A stretch of 64,000 bases of DNA. It comes from Ramlibacter aurantiacus (GTDB lineage Bacteria > Pseudomonadota > Gammaproteobacteria > Burkholderiales > Burkholderiaceae_C). Below the pieces are notes generated by a model. The model was not told the DNA's origin and searched no databases. It saw only the letters and a program-made list of their open reading frames with translations. The translations under genes and the position numbers were made by a program. Below, piece by piece: positions 52,013 through 61,520 of this stretch. Each line of letters begins with the position of its first letter. The first letter of the stretch is position 1. The DNA lies in NCBI RefSeq assembly GCF_016722895.1, contig NZ_JAEQNA010000001.1, positions 310,001-374,000 on the forward strand. Reading direction: 5' to 3'.

Positions 52013-53104
52013 TTGCTGATCGATGCATTCCTGTTCGCGGCCGGCCTGGTCGGCCTGTTCCTCGGCGCCCAGCTGCTGGTGCGCGGCGCGTCGGCGCTGG
52101 CGCTGTCGATGGGCATCTCGCCGCTGGTCGTCGGCCTGACCGTCGTGGCCTTCGGCACCAGCGCCCCCGAAATGGCCGTTTCTGTCGGCGCGGCGCTGTC
52201 GGGCACCACCGACCTCGCCGTGGGCAACGCGGTCGGCAGCAACATCTTCAACGTGCTGTTCATCCTCGGCGCGGCGGCGGTGATCGCGCCGCTGATCGTG
52301 CATGCGGACGTGATCCGGCGCGAGGCGCCGATCCTGGTGGGCGGCGCCGCCCTGCTGCTGGTGCTGGGCTGGGATGGCCGCATCACCTGGATCGAGGCGG
52401 CCGTGCTGACGCTGCTGCTGTTCGCCTACACGGGCTTCCTGATCCGGCATTCGCGCCAGGAGTCGCACGACCCGTTCGCGCCGGACGCGGCAGCCGATGT
52501 GCCGCAGCCGCAGGGCGGGCGCGGGCGGCAGCTGCTGATGGTCGCCGCAGGCCTGGCGCTGCTCGTCGCCGGGTCGCACGCCCTGGTGAGCGCAGCCGTC
52601 TCCTTCGCCCGCGCCTTCGGGGTCAGTGAAGTGGTGATCGGCCTGACCATCGTGGCCATGGGCACCTCGCTGCCCGAGGTCGCCGCGTCGCTCATGGCCG
52701 CCGCTCGAGGGCAGCGAGACATCGCCGTGGGCAACGTGGTGGGCAGCTGCATCTTCAACGTCTTCGGGGTGGTCGGCGTCGCCGGGCTGGCTGCCGCGGC
52801 AACCGGCGCCGAAAGCCTGGTCGTGCCCGCCGCGATCCGCGACTTCGACCTGTGGGTGATGCTGATCGTCTTCGTCGCCTGCGTGCCGGTGTTCCTCACC
52901 GGCGGGCGCATCGCCCGCTGGGAAGGCGTGCTGTTCCTGCTGTACTACGCGGCCTACACGGCCTACCTGCTGCTTGCGGCCAAGCGGCACAGCGGGCTGG
53001 AGGCCTTCAGCGACGTGATGCTGGGCTTCGTGGTGCCACTCACCGCGGTGACGCTCACCGTGTCGGTGCTGAACCGGCGCCGGCCGCCGCCGCGCCGGCC
53101 GTGA
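52013..53104 (+). CDS. calcium/sodium antiporter (CaCA family, YrbG-like)
   Basis: 363-aa inner-membrane exchanger of Ca2+ for Na+ or H+. Two inverted alpha repeats are visible: GTSAPEMAVSVGAALSG with GNAVGSNIFNVLF, and GTSLPEVAASLMAAARG with GNVVGSCIFNVFG, in which the acidic residues of the PE motifs bind the ion. Start is a TTG at 52013 behind AGAGGAAA. With the P-type ATPase at 13-16 kb this is the second candidate calcium-export gene in the window. Confidence 0.9.
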   Translation: MLIDAFLFAAGLVGLFLGAQLLVRGASALALSMGISPLVVGLTVVAFGTSAPEMAVSVGAALSGTTDLAVGNAVGSNIFNVLFILGAAAVIAPLIVHADVIRREAPILVGGAALLLVLGWDGRITWIEAAVLTLLLFAYTGFLIRHSRQESHDPFAPDAAADVPQPQGGRGRQLLMVAAGLALLVAGSHALVSAAVSFARAFGVSEVVIGLTIVAMGTSLPEVAASLMAAARGQRDIAVGNVVGSCIFNVFGVVGVAGLAAAATGAESLVVPAAIRDFDLWVMLIVFVACVPVFLTGGRIARWEGVLFLLYYAAYTAYLLLAAKRHSGLEAFSDVMLGFVVPLTAVTLTVSVLNRRRPPPRRP

Positions 53105-53120
53105 GCCGGGCGGGGAAGCC

Positions 53121-55502
53121 TCAGGCCCCCAGCCCCTGCAGCCACTTGCCCAGGGCGTCCGGATCGACCGGCTTGACGAAGTGCTCCATGCCCGCGTCGC
53201 GGCTGGCGGCCAGCTCGTCGTATTGCCCGAAGCCGCTGATCACGGCCAGTGCCGCGGACTGCATGCCCGGAAGGCGAACCAGCTGGGCGGCCAGCTCGCG
53301 GCCGTTGCCGTCCGGCAGGCGCACGTCCAGCAGGCAGACGTGGGGGCGCACGTGGGCCGCCGTGGCCAGGGCCCGCGCCACGGTCGCCTCCACGTAAGCC
53401 TCGTAGCCCATCTCCTCCAGGAGCATGGCCAGCACCTGACCCGAATCCCGGTTGTCGTCCACCACCAGCACGCGGGTCGGCGGGGCCACCTGCGGGCCGT
53501 CGTGGGCGGCCGGTGCGTGCGGCTCCGGCAAGGTCTGTGCCGCCGGCAGCCTGACGGTGAAGGTGCTTCCGTGGCCCGGGCCCATGCTCGAGGCGGACAC
53601 GCTGCCGCCATGCAGCTCGACCAGCCTTCGCACCAGGGCCAGCCCGATGCCCAGCCCGCCTTGGGCGTGGTCCTGCGCCCGCTCACCTTGGACGAACAGA
53701 TCGAAGACCCGCTCCAGCAGCTCGGGGGTCATGCCCAGCCCGTTGTCGATCACGCGCACCACGGCGCTGTCGTCCTCGATGCCGGTCTCGACGACCACCC
53801 GACCCGAGGGCGGGGTGTACTTGGCGGCGTTGCCCAGCACGTTCGCGAAGATCTGGACCAGGCGCTTGCGGTCTCCCTCCACCGGCAAGGGCGCGGAGCC
53901 GGCCATGATGTGCAGGGAGTGCCGCTTGCCGTCCATCAGCGGGCGGGTCTGCTCCACGGCATCGGCGAGCACCTGGCGCAGGTCGACCTGGTCCGCGGCC
54001 AGGGTCACCAGGCCGCGTGCCACGCCGGAGACATCCATCAGGTCGTCCACCAGGGAGCGCAAGTGCGCGGCCTGCCTGCCGATCAGGTCGGCCGTCTGCC
54101 GCACGCGGGCCTCGTTGCCGGCCACCCGATGCAGCAGCGTCACGCCCGATGCGATGGGTGCGAGCGGGTTGCGCAGCTCGTGGGCGAGCATGGCCAGGAA
54201 TTCGTCCTTGCGGCGGTCCTCCTCGCGCAGGATCTCGCGCGCCAGGAACTGTTCGTGGATGTCGGTGCAGGTGCCCATCCACCGCGAGATGGTGCCGCTG
54301 TCGTCGCGCAGCGCCACCGCCCGGCCGAGCACCCAGCGGAAGACGCCGGTGTGGTGCCGCAGGCGGTATTCGATCTCGTAGGTCGCCCCCGTCTCCAGGC
54401 TGCGCTGCCAGCGCTCCCGGGCGCGCGCCTGGTCCTCGGGGTGGAACACGTCGTTCCAGGCATGGCCATCGGTCACGCCCTGCGGCACGCCCGTGAACTC
54501 GTACCAGCGCTGGTTGAAGTAGTCATGGAAGCCGTCGGGGCGGGCGGACCAGACCATTTGCGGCATGGCGTCGGCGATGGTGCGAAAGCGCAATTCGCTC
54601 TCGCGCAGCCGCTCCAGCGTGCGCTTGTGCTCCGTGACGTCCGAGCCCTGGATCAGGATGCCCTCGACAGCGCCGTCGCGGCCGCGCATGGGCTGCAGGA
54701 TGAAGTCCACCAGCCGCTCCTCGGCCTCGCGGCCTTCGGGGCTCAGGCGAACGGGCGAGGCTTCCCCCACGTACGGCTTGCCCGTGCGCAGCACCTCGTC
54801 GAGCACCGCGCCCCAGCCTTGCTCGATGGCGGCCGGCGCCACCTCCCGCACGGGCCGGCCCACGATCTCGCCGCGGCGCCCCACGAAGGAGCGGTAGGCG
54901 CGGTTCGCCTGCCTGAAGATGTGGTCGGGCCCGGACAGGACCGCCAGGAAGCCGGGCGCCTCGTCGAACATCCGGATCAGGCGCTCGGCCTCTTCGGCCC
55001 GGGCCTGTTCGGCCTCGACCGCCAGGGTGGTCTCGAACGCGATGCAGTAGAAGCCCGGCACCTGGCCATCGTCAGTGACGACGGGGTTCCACACGAACGA
55101 GAAGCTGGCGACCTGTTCACGCCCGTCCCTGAGGACGCGGAACGGCGTGTCGGTGCCCTGGATACCCTCGCCGCTGCGGATGCGTTCGAGCATGCCGTCG
55201 AGCTCAGGGCCTACTTCGGACCACACGTCACGGAAAGGCCGGCCCAGGGCCTGCGGATGCTTGTCACGCAAGATGGCCGCATAGGCGTCGTTGTACAAGA
55301 GCCGCGCCTCGGGTCCCCAACAGATGAACATGGGGCCGCGTGAGCGGAGCATGGAGCGCACCAGGGACTGCAGGGACGCAGGCCATTCGGCTGCAGGGCC
55401 CAGCGGATGGTCGTGCCAGGCGAACTCGGCCAGCCGGCCGGCGATTTCGCTCCCGCCGTGGAACAAGCCCGCCGGTACGGCGGATGGGTGGGTTGGCGAC
55501 AT
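53121..55502 (-). CDS. multi-PAS hybrid histidine kinase with receiver domain
   Basis: 793-aa soluble kinase. Three PAS-like domains (about residues 20-165, 170-290 and 295-420), HisKA with acceptor His in FLAMLAHELRNPLAPIASGV, HATPase_c (IFANVLGNAAKYTPPSG, GGLGIGLALVRRLVE) and a C-terminal receiver (RVLVVDDNRDSGQVL, acceptor Asp in VCLLDVRLPDGNG, Lys in HFVKPVDPD). The first PAS is of the blue-light/LOV-distant type seen in many proteobacterial hybrid kinases; no LOV cysteine motif is present. Convergent with the antiporter gene. Confidence 0.92.
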   Translation of the reverse strand: MSPTHPSAVPAGLFHGGSEIAGRLAEFAWHDHPLGPAAEWPASLQSLVRSMLRSRGPMFICWGPEARLLYNDAYAAILRDKHPQALGRPFRDVWSEVGPELDGMLERIRSGEGIQGTDTPFRVLRDGREQVASFSFVWNPVVTDDGQVPGFYCIAFETTLAVEAEQARAEEAERLIRMFDEAPGFLAVLSGPDHIFRQANRAYRSFVGRRGEIVGRPVREVAPAAIEQGWGAVLDEVLRTGKPYVGEASPVRLSPEGREAEERLVDFILQPMRGRDGAVEGILIQGSDVTEHKRTLERLRESELRFRTIADAMPQMVWSARPDGFHDYFNQRWYEFTGVPQGVTDGHAWNDVFHPEDQARARERWQRSLETGATYEIEYRLRHHTGVFRWVLGRAVALRDDSGTISRWMGTCTDIHEQFLAREILREEDRRKDEFLAMLAHELRNPLAPIASGVTLLHRVAGNEARVRQTADLIGRQAAHLRSLVDDLMDVSGVARGLVTLAADQVDLRQVLADAVEQTRPLMDGKRHSLHIMAGSAPLPVEGDRKRLVQIFANVLGNAAKYTPPSGRVVVETGIEDDSAVVRVIDNGLGMTPELLERVFDLFVQGERAQDHAQGGLGIGLALVRRLVELHGGSVSASSMGPGHGSTFTVRLPAAQTLPEPHAPAAHDGPQVAPPTRVLVVDDNRDSGQVLAMLLEEMGYEAYVEATVARALATAAHVRPHVCLLDVRLPDGNGRELAAQLVRLPGMQSAALAVISGFGQYDELAASRDAGMEHFVKPVDPDALGKWLQGLGA

Positions 55503-55613
55503 GTCGCACCAGGAAGCTGTGGCCGGGCGCGGGCCGTGCGCGTGGCCGCTGTCCTTGCGGCCGGACGATCATAGCGGCGGCCACCGCGCGCCGACGGGCC
55601 GGGCGGACCAGGA

Positions 55614-56498
55614 TCAGCCGGGCCCGGGTGGCGTCACCTTCTCGCGCAGCACGCCGTTGATTTCGGCCCCGAAGATCAGGGTGGTGGCGCTGATGTACAG
55701 GAACACCAGGGTCGCGACCACGCTGGCGAAGCTGCCGTACACCAGCGCCAGCTTGCCGGCCGTGCCCAGCGTGTACGACAAGGTGGCAGCCGCGGCCACC
55801 CAGAAAGCCGCACCCACCACGGCGCCCGGCAGCACCGTGTACAGCCGCTGGCGGTTGTCGGAGAGCCACCCGTACATCGCCGCGTACAGCACCACCAGCA
55901 CCACGAAAGCCATGCCGTAGCGCACGCTCTGGCGCAGCCACAAGGTCTCGCGACCCACGCCGGCGTTGGCTTCGAGCAATTGCCAGATGTACGGCAGGAT
56001 GACCACCCAGCTGAACGCCGCCAGCGCCACCGAGCCGACGACCACCGTGAACACCGTGACCTTGAGCCGGGCCTTCCAGAACGACAGGCCCCGCTCGACG
56101 CCGTAGGCGCGGTTGAGCGCGGTGCGAATGCCCTGCATGCCCGACGACGCCGTCCACAGCGTCGTCACCAGGCCGATGGCCAGCAGCGCCTGGCTGCGCT
56201 GCGCCAGCACCTGCTTGATGACCGGCTGCATCGCCTCCTGCACCAGCGGCGGCAGGTAGCTCACGACGCGGTCCACCAGCGCGGCCGCATCGCCCGGCTG
56301 GCCGACGAAGGCCGCGGCGGACGACACCAGGATCAGCAGCGGGAACATGGCCAGCACCCAGGAGAAGGCCAGGCTGCCGGCCTGGTTGGCACTCTGGTGC
56401 ATCACGTAGTTGCGCATCGCCAGCAGCATCACGCCGAGGCCCGGGATACCCAGTGCGGTATCCCGAACGCGTTGCCCGAACTGCGCGAGGCGGCCCAT
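55614..56498 (-). CDS. YihY/BrkB-family inner membrane protein
   Basis: 294 aa with six membrane segments. Typical features: QSANQAGSLAFSWVLAMFPL, SSGMQGIRTALNRAYGVE, the VGAAFWVAAAATLSYTLG helix and the YGSFASVVATLVFLYISATT end. The family was named RNase BN in error; its role is unknown, perhaps in envelope integrity. Followed on the same strand by nothing close; it lies 6 bp downstream of the parA-like gene and may be co-transcribed with it. Confidence 0.9.
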   Translation of the reverse strand: MGRLAQFGQRVRDTALGIPGLGVMLLAMRNYVMHQSANQAGSLAFSWVLAMFPLLILVSSAAAFVGQPGDAAALVDRVVSYLPPLVQEAMQPVIKQVLAQRSQALLAIGLVTTLWTASSGMQGIRTALNRAYGVERGLSFWKARLKVTVFTVVVGSVALAAFSWVVILPYIWQLLEANAGVGRETLWLRQSVRYGMAFVVLVVLYAAMYGWLSDNRQRLYTVLPGAVVGAAFWVAAAATLSYTLGTAGKLALVYGSFASVVATLVFLYISATTLIFGAEINGVLREKVTPPGPG

Positions 56499-56504
56499 CG
56501 CGCC

Positions 56505-57278
56505 CTACGCAGCGCCGTGGAGTTCGTCGTGCAGGGCGATGTACTCCTGCGTGAGCTTGTGCCGGGCGTCCAGGTAGATGAGCGGCCTGGCCAGGTCGTG
56601 CGATTCCCTCACCCGCACCGATGAGCTCAGATAGGTGCGCAGCACCGGCAGCCCCTCGGCCACCATGTCGCTGACCAGGCGCTGCGGCAGGTTGGCCCGG
56701 GGCTGGAACTGGTTGACCACGATGCCCTTGACCTCGAGCTCTTCGTTGTGGTCGGCCTTGATCTCGCCCACGTTGCTCAGCAGCGTGTAGAGCGCCTGGC
56801 GCGAGAACTCGTCGCAGTCGAACGGGATGACGCAACCGCTGGCCGCGATCAGCGCCGAGCGGGTGTAGAAGTTCAGCGCCGGCGGGGTGTCCACGTAGAT
56901 GCGGTCGTATTCCTCGGACAGGGTGTCGACGGCCTCGCGCAGCTTGTAGATCTTGCCGCGCGATTCGAGCTTGCCGTGCAGGTCTTCCAGGTCGGTGCCG
57001 GGCGGCAGCACCCACAGGTTCTCGAACGGGGTCTCGGCCACGAAGTCGCCGATGGGCGTGGGCCGCAGCGCGTACTTGAGCATCTGGCTGAAGAAGCCGC
57101 TGATGCCCTCCCCCGCCTGCGCCGCGGCTTCACCCAGCAGGTAGCGGGTGGAGTTGCCCTGCAGGTCCAGGTCGATCACCAGGGTCTTGAGGCCTTGCTG
57201 CGCGCTGATGGCAGCCAGGTTGCAGGTGATGGTGGACTTGCCCACCCCGCCCTTTTGATTGAAAACGACCAGACCCAT
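56505..57278 (-). CDS. orphan ParA/MinD-type ATPase
   Basis: 257-aa deviant-Walker ATPase: FNQKGGVGKST (Lys9, Lys14), LVIDLDLQGNSTRYLLG and IYVDTPPALNFYTRSAL. No ParB or centromere-like repeats accompany it, so it is an orphan, possibly positioning a protein complex rather than partitioning DNA. ATG 57278; the frame continues upstream to 58514 only as antisense to the FUSC gene. Divergent from that gene by 141 bp. Confidence 0.9.
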   Translation of the reverse strand: MGLVVFNQKGGVGKSTITCNLAAISAQQGLKTLVIDLDLQGNSTRYLLGEAAAQAGEGISGFFSQMLKYALRPTPIGDFVAETPFENLWVLPPGTDLEDLHGKLESRGKIYKLREAVDTLSEEYDRIYVDTPPALNFYTRSALIAASGCVIPFDCDEFSRQALYTLLSNVGEIKADHNEELEVKGIVVNQFQPRANLPQRLVSDMVAEGLPVLRTYLSSSVRVRESHDLARPLIYLDARHKLTQEYIALHDELHGAA

Positions 57279-57419
57279 GTGTTGCTCACCCGTTCTTGTG
57301 CTCGGGCGATTATCCGGGCAAGCGGATCCGCCCCCGGCCCGCGGCGGCAGGCGTTCGCGCCCCTGTGTCGAATCGGCATCGCCCCTTCTGGCACAGGGGC
57401 GCGCTGCCATACTGCCGCC

Positions 57420-58499
57420 ATGAGCCTGAAGCAGCGTGTGTCCCGGGAGCTGCGGCAGCTCGCCAGCATCGACCGCAGTGACCGCCCGTGGGAGATGCCG
57501 GTCGCGGCCGCCGTGGCCACCGGCGCGCCCATCTTCATCGGCGTGGCCTATGGCCAGCTCGCGCTGGGCCTGGTCGCCTCGCTGGGCGCCCTGGTGTTCA
57601 TGCACCTGCCGACGACGCGGCTGTCGCACCGCATGGCCTGGCTCATGGCCTGCGCCTTCGGCATCACGGCCTGCCACGCGCTGGGGCTGCTGGCCCACCT
57701 CATGCCGCTCCTGGTGGTGCCGCTCATCGCCGTCATCACCATCCTGGCCACCATGGTCTGCCGTTTCTATGCGGCGCCGCCGCCGGGCAGCCTGTTCTTC
57801 GTCATGGCTGCCGCCATCGCCGCCTACAGCCCCGCACAAGGAGGGATCGCCCTGGTGCAGCTGGGCGCCTTCGCCCTCGGCACGGTCTGGGCGGTCGGCG
57901 TCGCCTTCCTGTACAGCCTGCACATCGTCAGCCGGCGCGGACTGCCGCAGCAGGCAGCGCCACCCCGACCCGAGTTCGGCTTCGTCGTGCTCGATTCGGT
58001 GGTGATCGGCGTCTTCGTGGGCCTGTCGCTGCTGGCCGCGCACGCCTTGCAGCTGGACCGCCCCTACTGGGTGCCGGTCAGCTGCCTGGCCATCATCCAG
58101 GGTGCGTCCCTGCGGGCAGCCTGGACCCGCCACCTGCAGCGCATCCTCGGCACGGCCGTGGGGCTGCTGGTCTTCCTGGCGATCACGCAGGTCCGGCTCG
58201 ACCCCTGGGGCATCGCGGCGGTGCTGACCCTGCTGACGCTGCTGATCGAGACGCTGGTGGTGCGCCACTATGGCCTGGCCACCGTGTTCATCACGCCGCT
58301 GACCATCCTGCTGGCCGAGTCGGGCCACTCGAGCGGCCTGGCACCGGAGCACCTCCTGCGCACGCGCCTGGTGGACACCGCCGTCGGCGCGGTGGTCGGG
58401 CTCATGGGCGCCGCCTGCCTGCACAGCCCCCGGTTCCGCGCCGTGGCCGATGCCTGGCTGCGCCGTTTGCTGCCGTCGGGCGCGGACAACGGCGTCTAG
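57420..58499 (+). CDS. FUSC-family membrane protein
   Basis: 359 aa with about ten hydrophobic segments in two repeats. Residues 20-165 (ATGAPIFIGVAYGQLALGLV, then AIAAYSPAQGG) and the second half (RPYWVPVSCLAIIQGASLRA, then RILGTAVGLLVFL) show the FUSC pattern of aromatic-acid or fusaric-acid efflux proteins. The cytoplasmic C-terminal domain of larger FUSC proteins is absent. Substrate unknown. The YWVPVSC-x-x-I-x-Q-x-x-x-x-x-A-W motif resembles the FUSC_2 variant. Confidence 0.85.
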   Translation: MSLKQRVSRELRQLASIDRSDRPWEMPVAAAVATGAPIFIGVAYGQLALGLVASLGALVFMHLPTTRLSHRMAWLMACAFGITACHALGLLAHLMPLLVVPLIAVITILATMVCRFYAAPPPGSLFFVMAAAIAAYSPAQGGIALVQLGAFALGTVWAVGVAFLYSLHIVSRRGLPQQAAPPRPEFGFVVLDSVVIGVFVGLSLLAAHALQLDRPYWVPVSCLAIIQGASLRAAWTRHLQRILGTAVGLLVFLAITQVRLDPWGIAAVLTLLTLLIETLVVRHYGLATVFITPLTILLAESGHSSGLAPEHLLRTRLVDTAVGAVVGLMGAACLHSPRFRAVADAWLRRLLPSGADNGV

Positions 58500-58536
58500 T
58501 GTCCTGTCCCGCAAGTTCGCTGCACATGAAGCCGCA

Positions 58537-60579
58537 CTAGCCGTCGAGCACGCGAGCGGCCTGCCGCACCAGCGCGGTCGCTTGCGGCCCGAGCCGGAAC
58601 GCCCGCTCGAAATCGGCCAGGCCGTAGCCGGCGTCGGTGCGGCGGATGGCCTGGCCGATCGCCTGGGCTTCGCTGATTCGCCCGGCCAGCGCCAGGCAAA
58701 TCATCGCGATCGCCCGGACGTGCACGTGCGCGTTGGGACGGCTGACCGAGCGCAAGGCCCATTCGGATGCCTCCTCATGCCGCCCCAGGCGCAGCAGGCC
58801 CAGGGCACGCGCGGCCAGCATGGCGAACAGCAGCGGGTCCATGGGGCTGAGCGCCCGCGCCTGGTCGCACGCCTCGATGGCCGACTGCGGGTCGCCCGAT
58901 TGCATCTGCACGAAACCCAGCGTGTAGTGGCCCAGCGCGAAGTTGGGGCTCAGGTCGATGCTGGTGCGCAGCTCGCGCACGGCGTCATCCTGCCGGTCCA
59001 TCAGCCACATGGCGCGTCCCAGCGCCCAGTGCGCGGCCGGGTCCTGGTCGTCGGCCATCAGGCCCTCCGCGGCGGTGGCATAGGCCTTGCCGATCGAGGC
59101 CTCGCGATCGTGCCAACCCAGGAACGCGTCCTGGAAATGCGTGAACGAGAGTCCCGCCTGCGGCCGCGCGAAGGTGGGGTCGAGGCGCACCGCGCGCTCG
59201 AAGAAATGGCGCGCCTGCTCGTTGTCCTCGCGGTTGAAGCGCACCATGTGCCACAGGCCCCGGTGGTGCGCCTCCCAGGCGTTGAGCGAACCCGGGTTCT
59301 TGAGGATGGCTCGGTTGCGCTCGGCCTGCTCCACCTGGCTGGCCACGGAGGTGACGATGCGGTTGCCGACGCCCTCCAGCACCTCGAAGGCCTCCTGCAG
59401 GCGCAGCGCGAACTCCTCGGCCCAGACCACCCCGCCGCTGCGCCGGTCGGCCAGTTGCACGTTCAGCACCACCCGGCACGCCCCGGCCTCACGCGACAAG
59501 GTGCCACTGGCGACATAGTCCACGTCCAGGCGACGGCCCGCATCGTCCGATCCCACGCGCCGGTCGGCCAGCGCGAACATGGTGCCTTCGGCGATGACGA
59601 ACAGGCTGCGCAGCTTGGCCAGGCGCGTGATCACGTCGCGCGCCAGTCCATCGCCCAGCTCGCTGCGCCCCGCCGCGCCGGGCGTGCGGTCGGTGAAAGG
59701 CAGCACCGCCAGCGAAGCCCGACGCGCCGTCGCCTCGGGCGGCTCCCGCTGCAGGGCCGGCGGTGCCTCGCGTGTCGCGGGCCAGGGCTGCGCATGCCGC
59801 GCCCGGGCGGCACGCCACGCGAGCGCCAGCGGCCCCCAATCCTGTCCTTCGGCCTCGTACTGCCGCGAGGCCGCCGCCAGGTGCTCGTCGCCTTCGCGAA
59901 GCCGTCCGCGCGATGCGAGCGCCTCCAGCAACAGCGCGTGGGCCTGCCGGTCGAACGGGGCGACCGCCAGCCATCGCTCGAGTGCGGCCAGGGCCGGGCC
60001 GCTGCCGGGCGCCAGTGAGCGAACCCAGTGCTCGAGCACGGCCGCTTCGGCCGCCCGGAACCGTCGACGCTGGGCCATCAGCCAGCCGGTGAACTCAGGG
60101 CTGCGCGGCACGTCCAGGCCTTGCAGGAACTCCCCGCGACGCAGCAGCGCGGCCAGGGTGGCGAGGTCGGCTGCCGGCGTGGACGCCAGCCCCTGCTGCA
60201 CGGAACGCGCCACATCGAGCGCATCGACGGCCAGCCCCGACAGGTCGAGCGCCACGGACTCGCCGCTCGCAATGACGCGTGCATGCCCGGGCTCGTCCAC
60301 CGCGGACCTGGCCTTGCTCAGGCACCAGCGAAGCTCGCCGCGCGGGTCGGAGGGCAGGTCCCAGAGCAGTCGGCAAAGCTGGTCGCGCCGCACGGGCCGA
60401 TCGGTGACGGCGAGGTAGGCCAGCAGCGCGCGAACCTTGCGCGAATGCGCAAGCTCGATCGGGGCGCCGCCACGGTGCAGCGCCATCGGCCCCAGCAGTC
60501 GCAAGCCATCGATGGGGGGAGTCGCTTCCACGGCACTTCCAACGGAATTTCCCACGCCCGCCACCACGCCTGCTTCCAC
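58537..60579 (-). CDS. SARP/BTAD-like transcriptional activator with TolB-like and TPR domains
   Basis: 680 aa. N-terminal winged helix of the OmpR/SARP kind (RKVRALLAYLAVTDRPVRRD, then QLCRLLWDLPSDPRGELRWC), a bacterial transcriptional activator helical repeat to about residue 250, a TolB/adenylate-cyclase-like nucleotide-free domain (SLAVLPFTDRTPGAAGRSEL, then VDYVASGTL), and TPR repeats from about residue 440 (HWALGRAMWLMDRQDDAVRE). The only start available is GTG 60579 or an internal one, so the N-terminus is uncertain. Divergent from the methyltransferase gene by 65 bp; it may regulate it and the haloperoxidase gene. Confidence 0.85.
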   Translation of the reverse strand: MEAGVVAGVGNSVGSAVEATPPIDGLRLLGPMALHRGGAPIELAHSRKVRALLAYLAVTDRPVRRDQLCRLLWDLPSDPRGELRWCLSKARSAVDEPGHARVIASGESVALDLSGLAVDALDVARSVQQGLASTPAADLATLAALLRRGEFLQGLDVPRSPEFTGWLMAQRRRFRAAEAAVLEHWVRSLAPGSGPALAALERWLAVAPFDRQAHALLLEALASRGRLREGDEHLAAASRQYEAEGQDWGPLALAWRAARARHAQPWPATREAPPALQREPPEATARRASLAVLPFTDRTPGAAGRSELGDGLARDVITRLAKLRSLFVIAEGTMFALADRRVGSDDAGRRLDVDYVASGTLSREAGACRVVLNVQLADRRSGGVVWAEEFALRLQEAFEVLEGVGNRIVTSVASQVEQAERNRAILKNPGSLNAWEAHHRGLWHMVRFNREDNEQARHFFERAVRLDPTFARPQAGLSFTHFQDAFLGWHDREASIGKAYATAAEGLMADDQDPAAHWALGRAMWLMDRQDDAVRELRTSIDLSPNFALGHYTLGFVQMQSGDPQSAIEACDQARALSPMDPLLFAMLAARALGLLRLGRHEEASEWALRSVSRPNAHVHVRAIAMICLALAGRISEAQAIGQAIRRTDAGYGLADFERAFRLGPQATALVRQAARVLDG

Positions 60580-60644
60580 GCGCGCCTCCGACAGTCGACT
60601 TGCCCGGCACCGCCTGGCCTCGAATCCTCTCCAGGAGAGAACCC

Positions 60645-61502
60645 ATGACCACCTCGACCGACACCCCTCTGCGCCCGCAAGCCGCTGCGCCGACGACGCC
60701 CGACTTTCCCGCCATCAAGACCCGCCAGAAGGCCGCCTGGTCCTCGGGCGACTATGCCGTCGTCGGCACCACCTTGCAAATCGTCGGCGAGACCCTCTGC
60801 GAGGCCGCCGACCTGCGAGCCGGCGAGCGCGTGCTGGACGTCGCGGCCGGCAACGGCAATGCCACGCTGGCGGCCGCCCGCCGGGGGTCTGAAGTCACCT
60901 CGACCGACTACGTGCCGGCGCTGCTCGAGCGCGGCCGCGAGCGTGCTGCCGCCGAGCGGCTGCAGGCCATCCAGTTCCGCGAGGCCGATGCCGAGGCCCT
61001 GCCCTTCGAAGACGGCAGCTTCGATGCCGTGCTGTCCACCTTCGGCTGCATGTTCGCCCCCAACGGGCCACGCGTCGCCGCCGAGCTGCAGCGCGTGTGC
61101 CGCCCGGGCGGCCGCATCGCGATGGCCAACTGGACGCCGGAAGGCTTCATCGGGCAACTCTTCAAGCTCATCGGGCGGCACGTGCCGCCGCCGGCCGGCA
61201 TCACGCCTCCCGCGACCTGGGGCACCCGCGCCTTCATCGACCAGCAGTTCGGCCCCGGCGCCTCATCCATTCGGGCGGACAAGCGCCACTTCATGTTCCG
61301 TTACCGCTCGGCCGACCACATGCTCGAGATCTTCCGCAGCTACTACGGACCGGTGCTGAAGACCTTCGCGGCCCTGGACGAAGCGGCGCAGCAGGGACTG
61401 GCGCGCGAGTTCACTTCCCTGATGAACCAGCACGACACAGGCCGGGGCAACGCCCTCGTGATCCCCGGTGAGTACCTTGAGATCGTCGTCACCCGCCGCT
61501 GA
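60645..61502 (+). CDS. class I SAM-dependent methyltransferase
   Basis: 285 aa. SAM motif I VLDVAAGNGNATLAAARRG, motif II region FREADAEALPFEDGSFDAVL and a post-motif RVCRPGGRIAMANWTPEGF, the UbiE/Methyltransf_11 pattern. ATG 60645 sits behind CCAGGAGAGA. Methyl acceptor unknown. Followed 18 bp later by the haloperoxidase-like gene on the same strand. Confidence 0.9.
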   Translation: MTTSTDTPLRPQAAAPTTPDFPAIKTRQKAAWSSGDYAVVGTTLQIVGETLCEAADLRAGERVLDVAAGNGNATLAAARRGSEVTSTDYVPALLERGRERAAAERLQAIQFREADAEALPFEDGSFDAVLSTFGCMFAPNGPRVAAELQRVCRPGGRIAMANWTPEGFIGQLFKLIGRHVPPPAGITPPATWGTRAFIDQQFGPGASSIRADKRHFMFRYRSADHMLEIFRSYYGPVLKTFAALDEAAQQGLAREFTSLMNQHDTGRGNALVIPGEYLEIVVTRR

Positions 61503-61520
61503 GGCGGCAAGGAGCGCGCC

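Noticed and set aside
56505..57278. Plasmid partition locus or replication origin
   Set aside because: No ParB, no iterons, no replication protein and no centromere-like repeats nearby.
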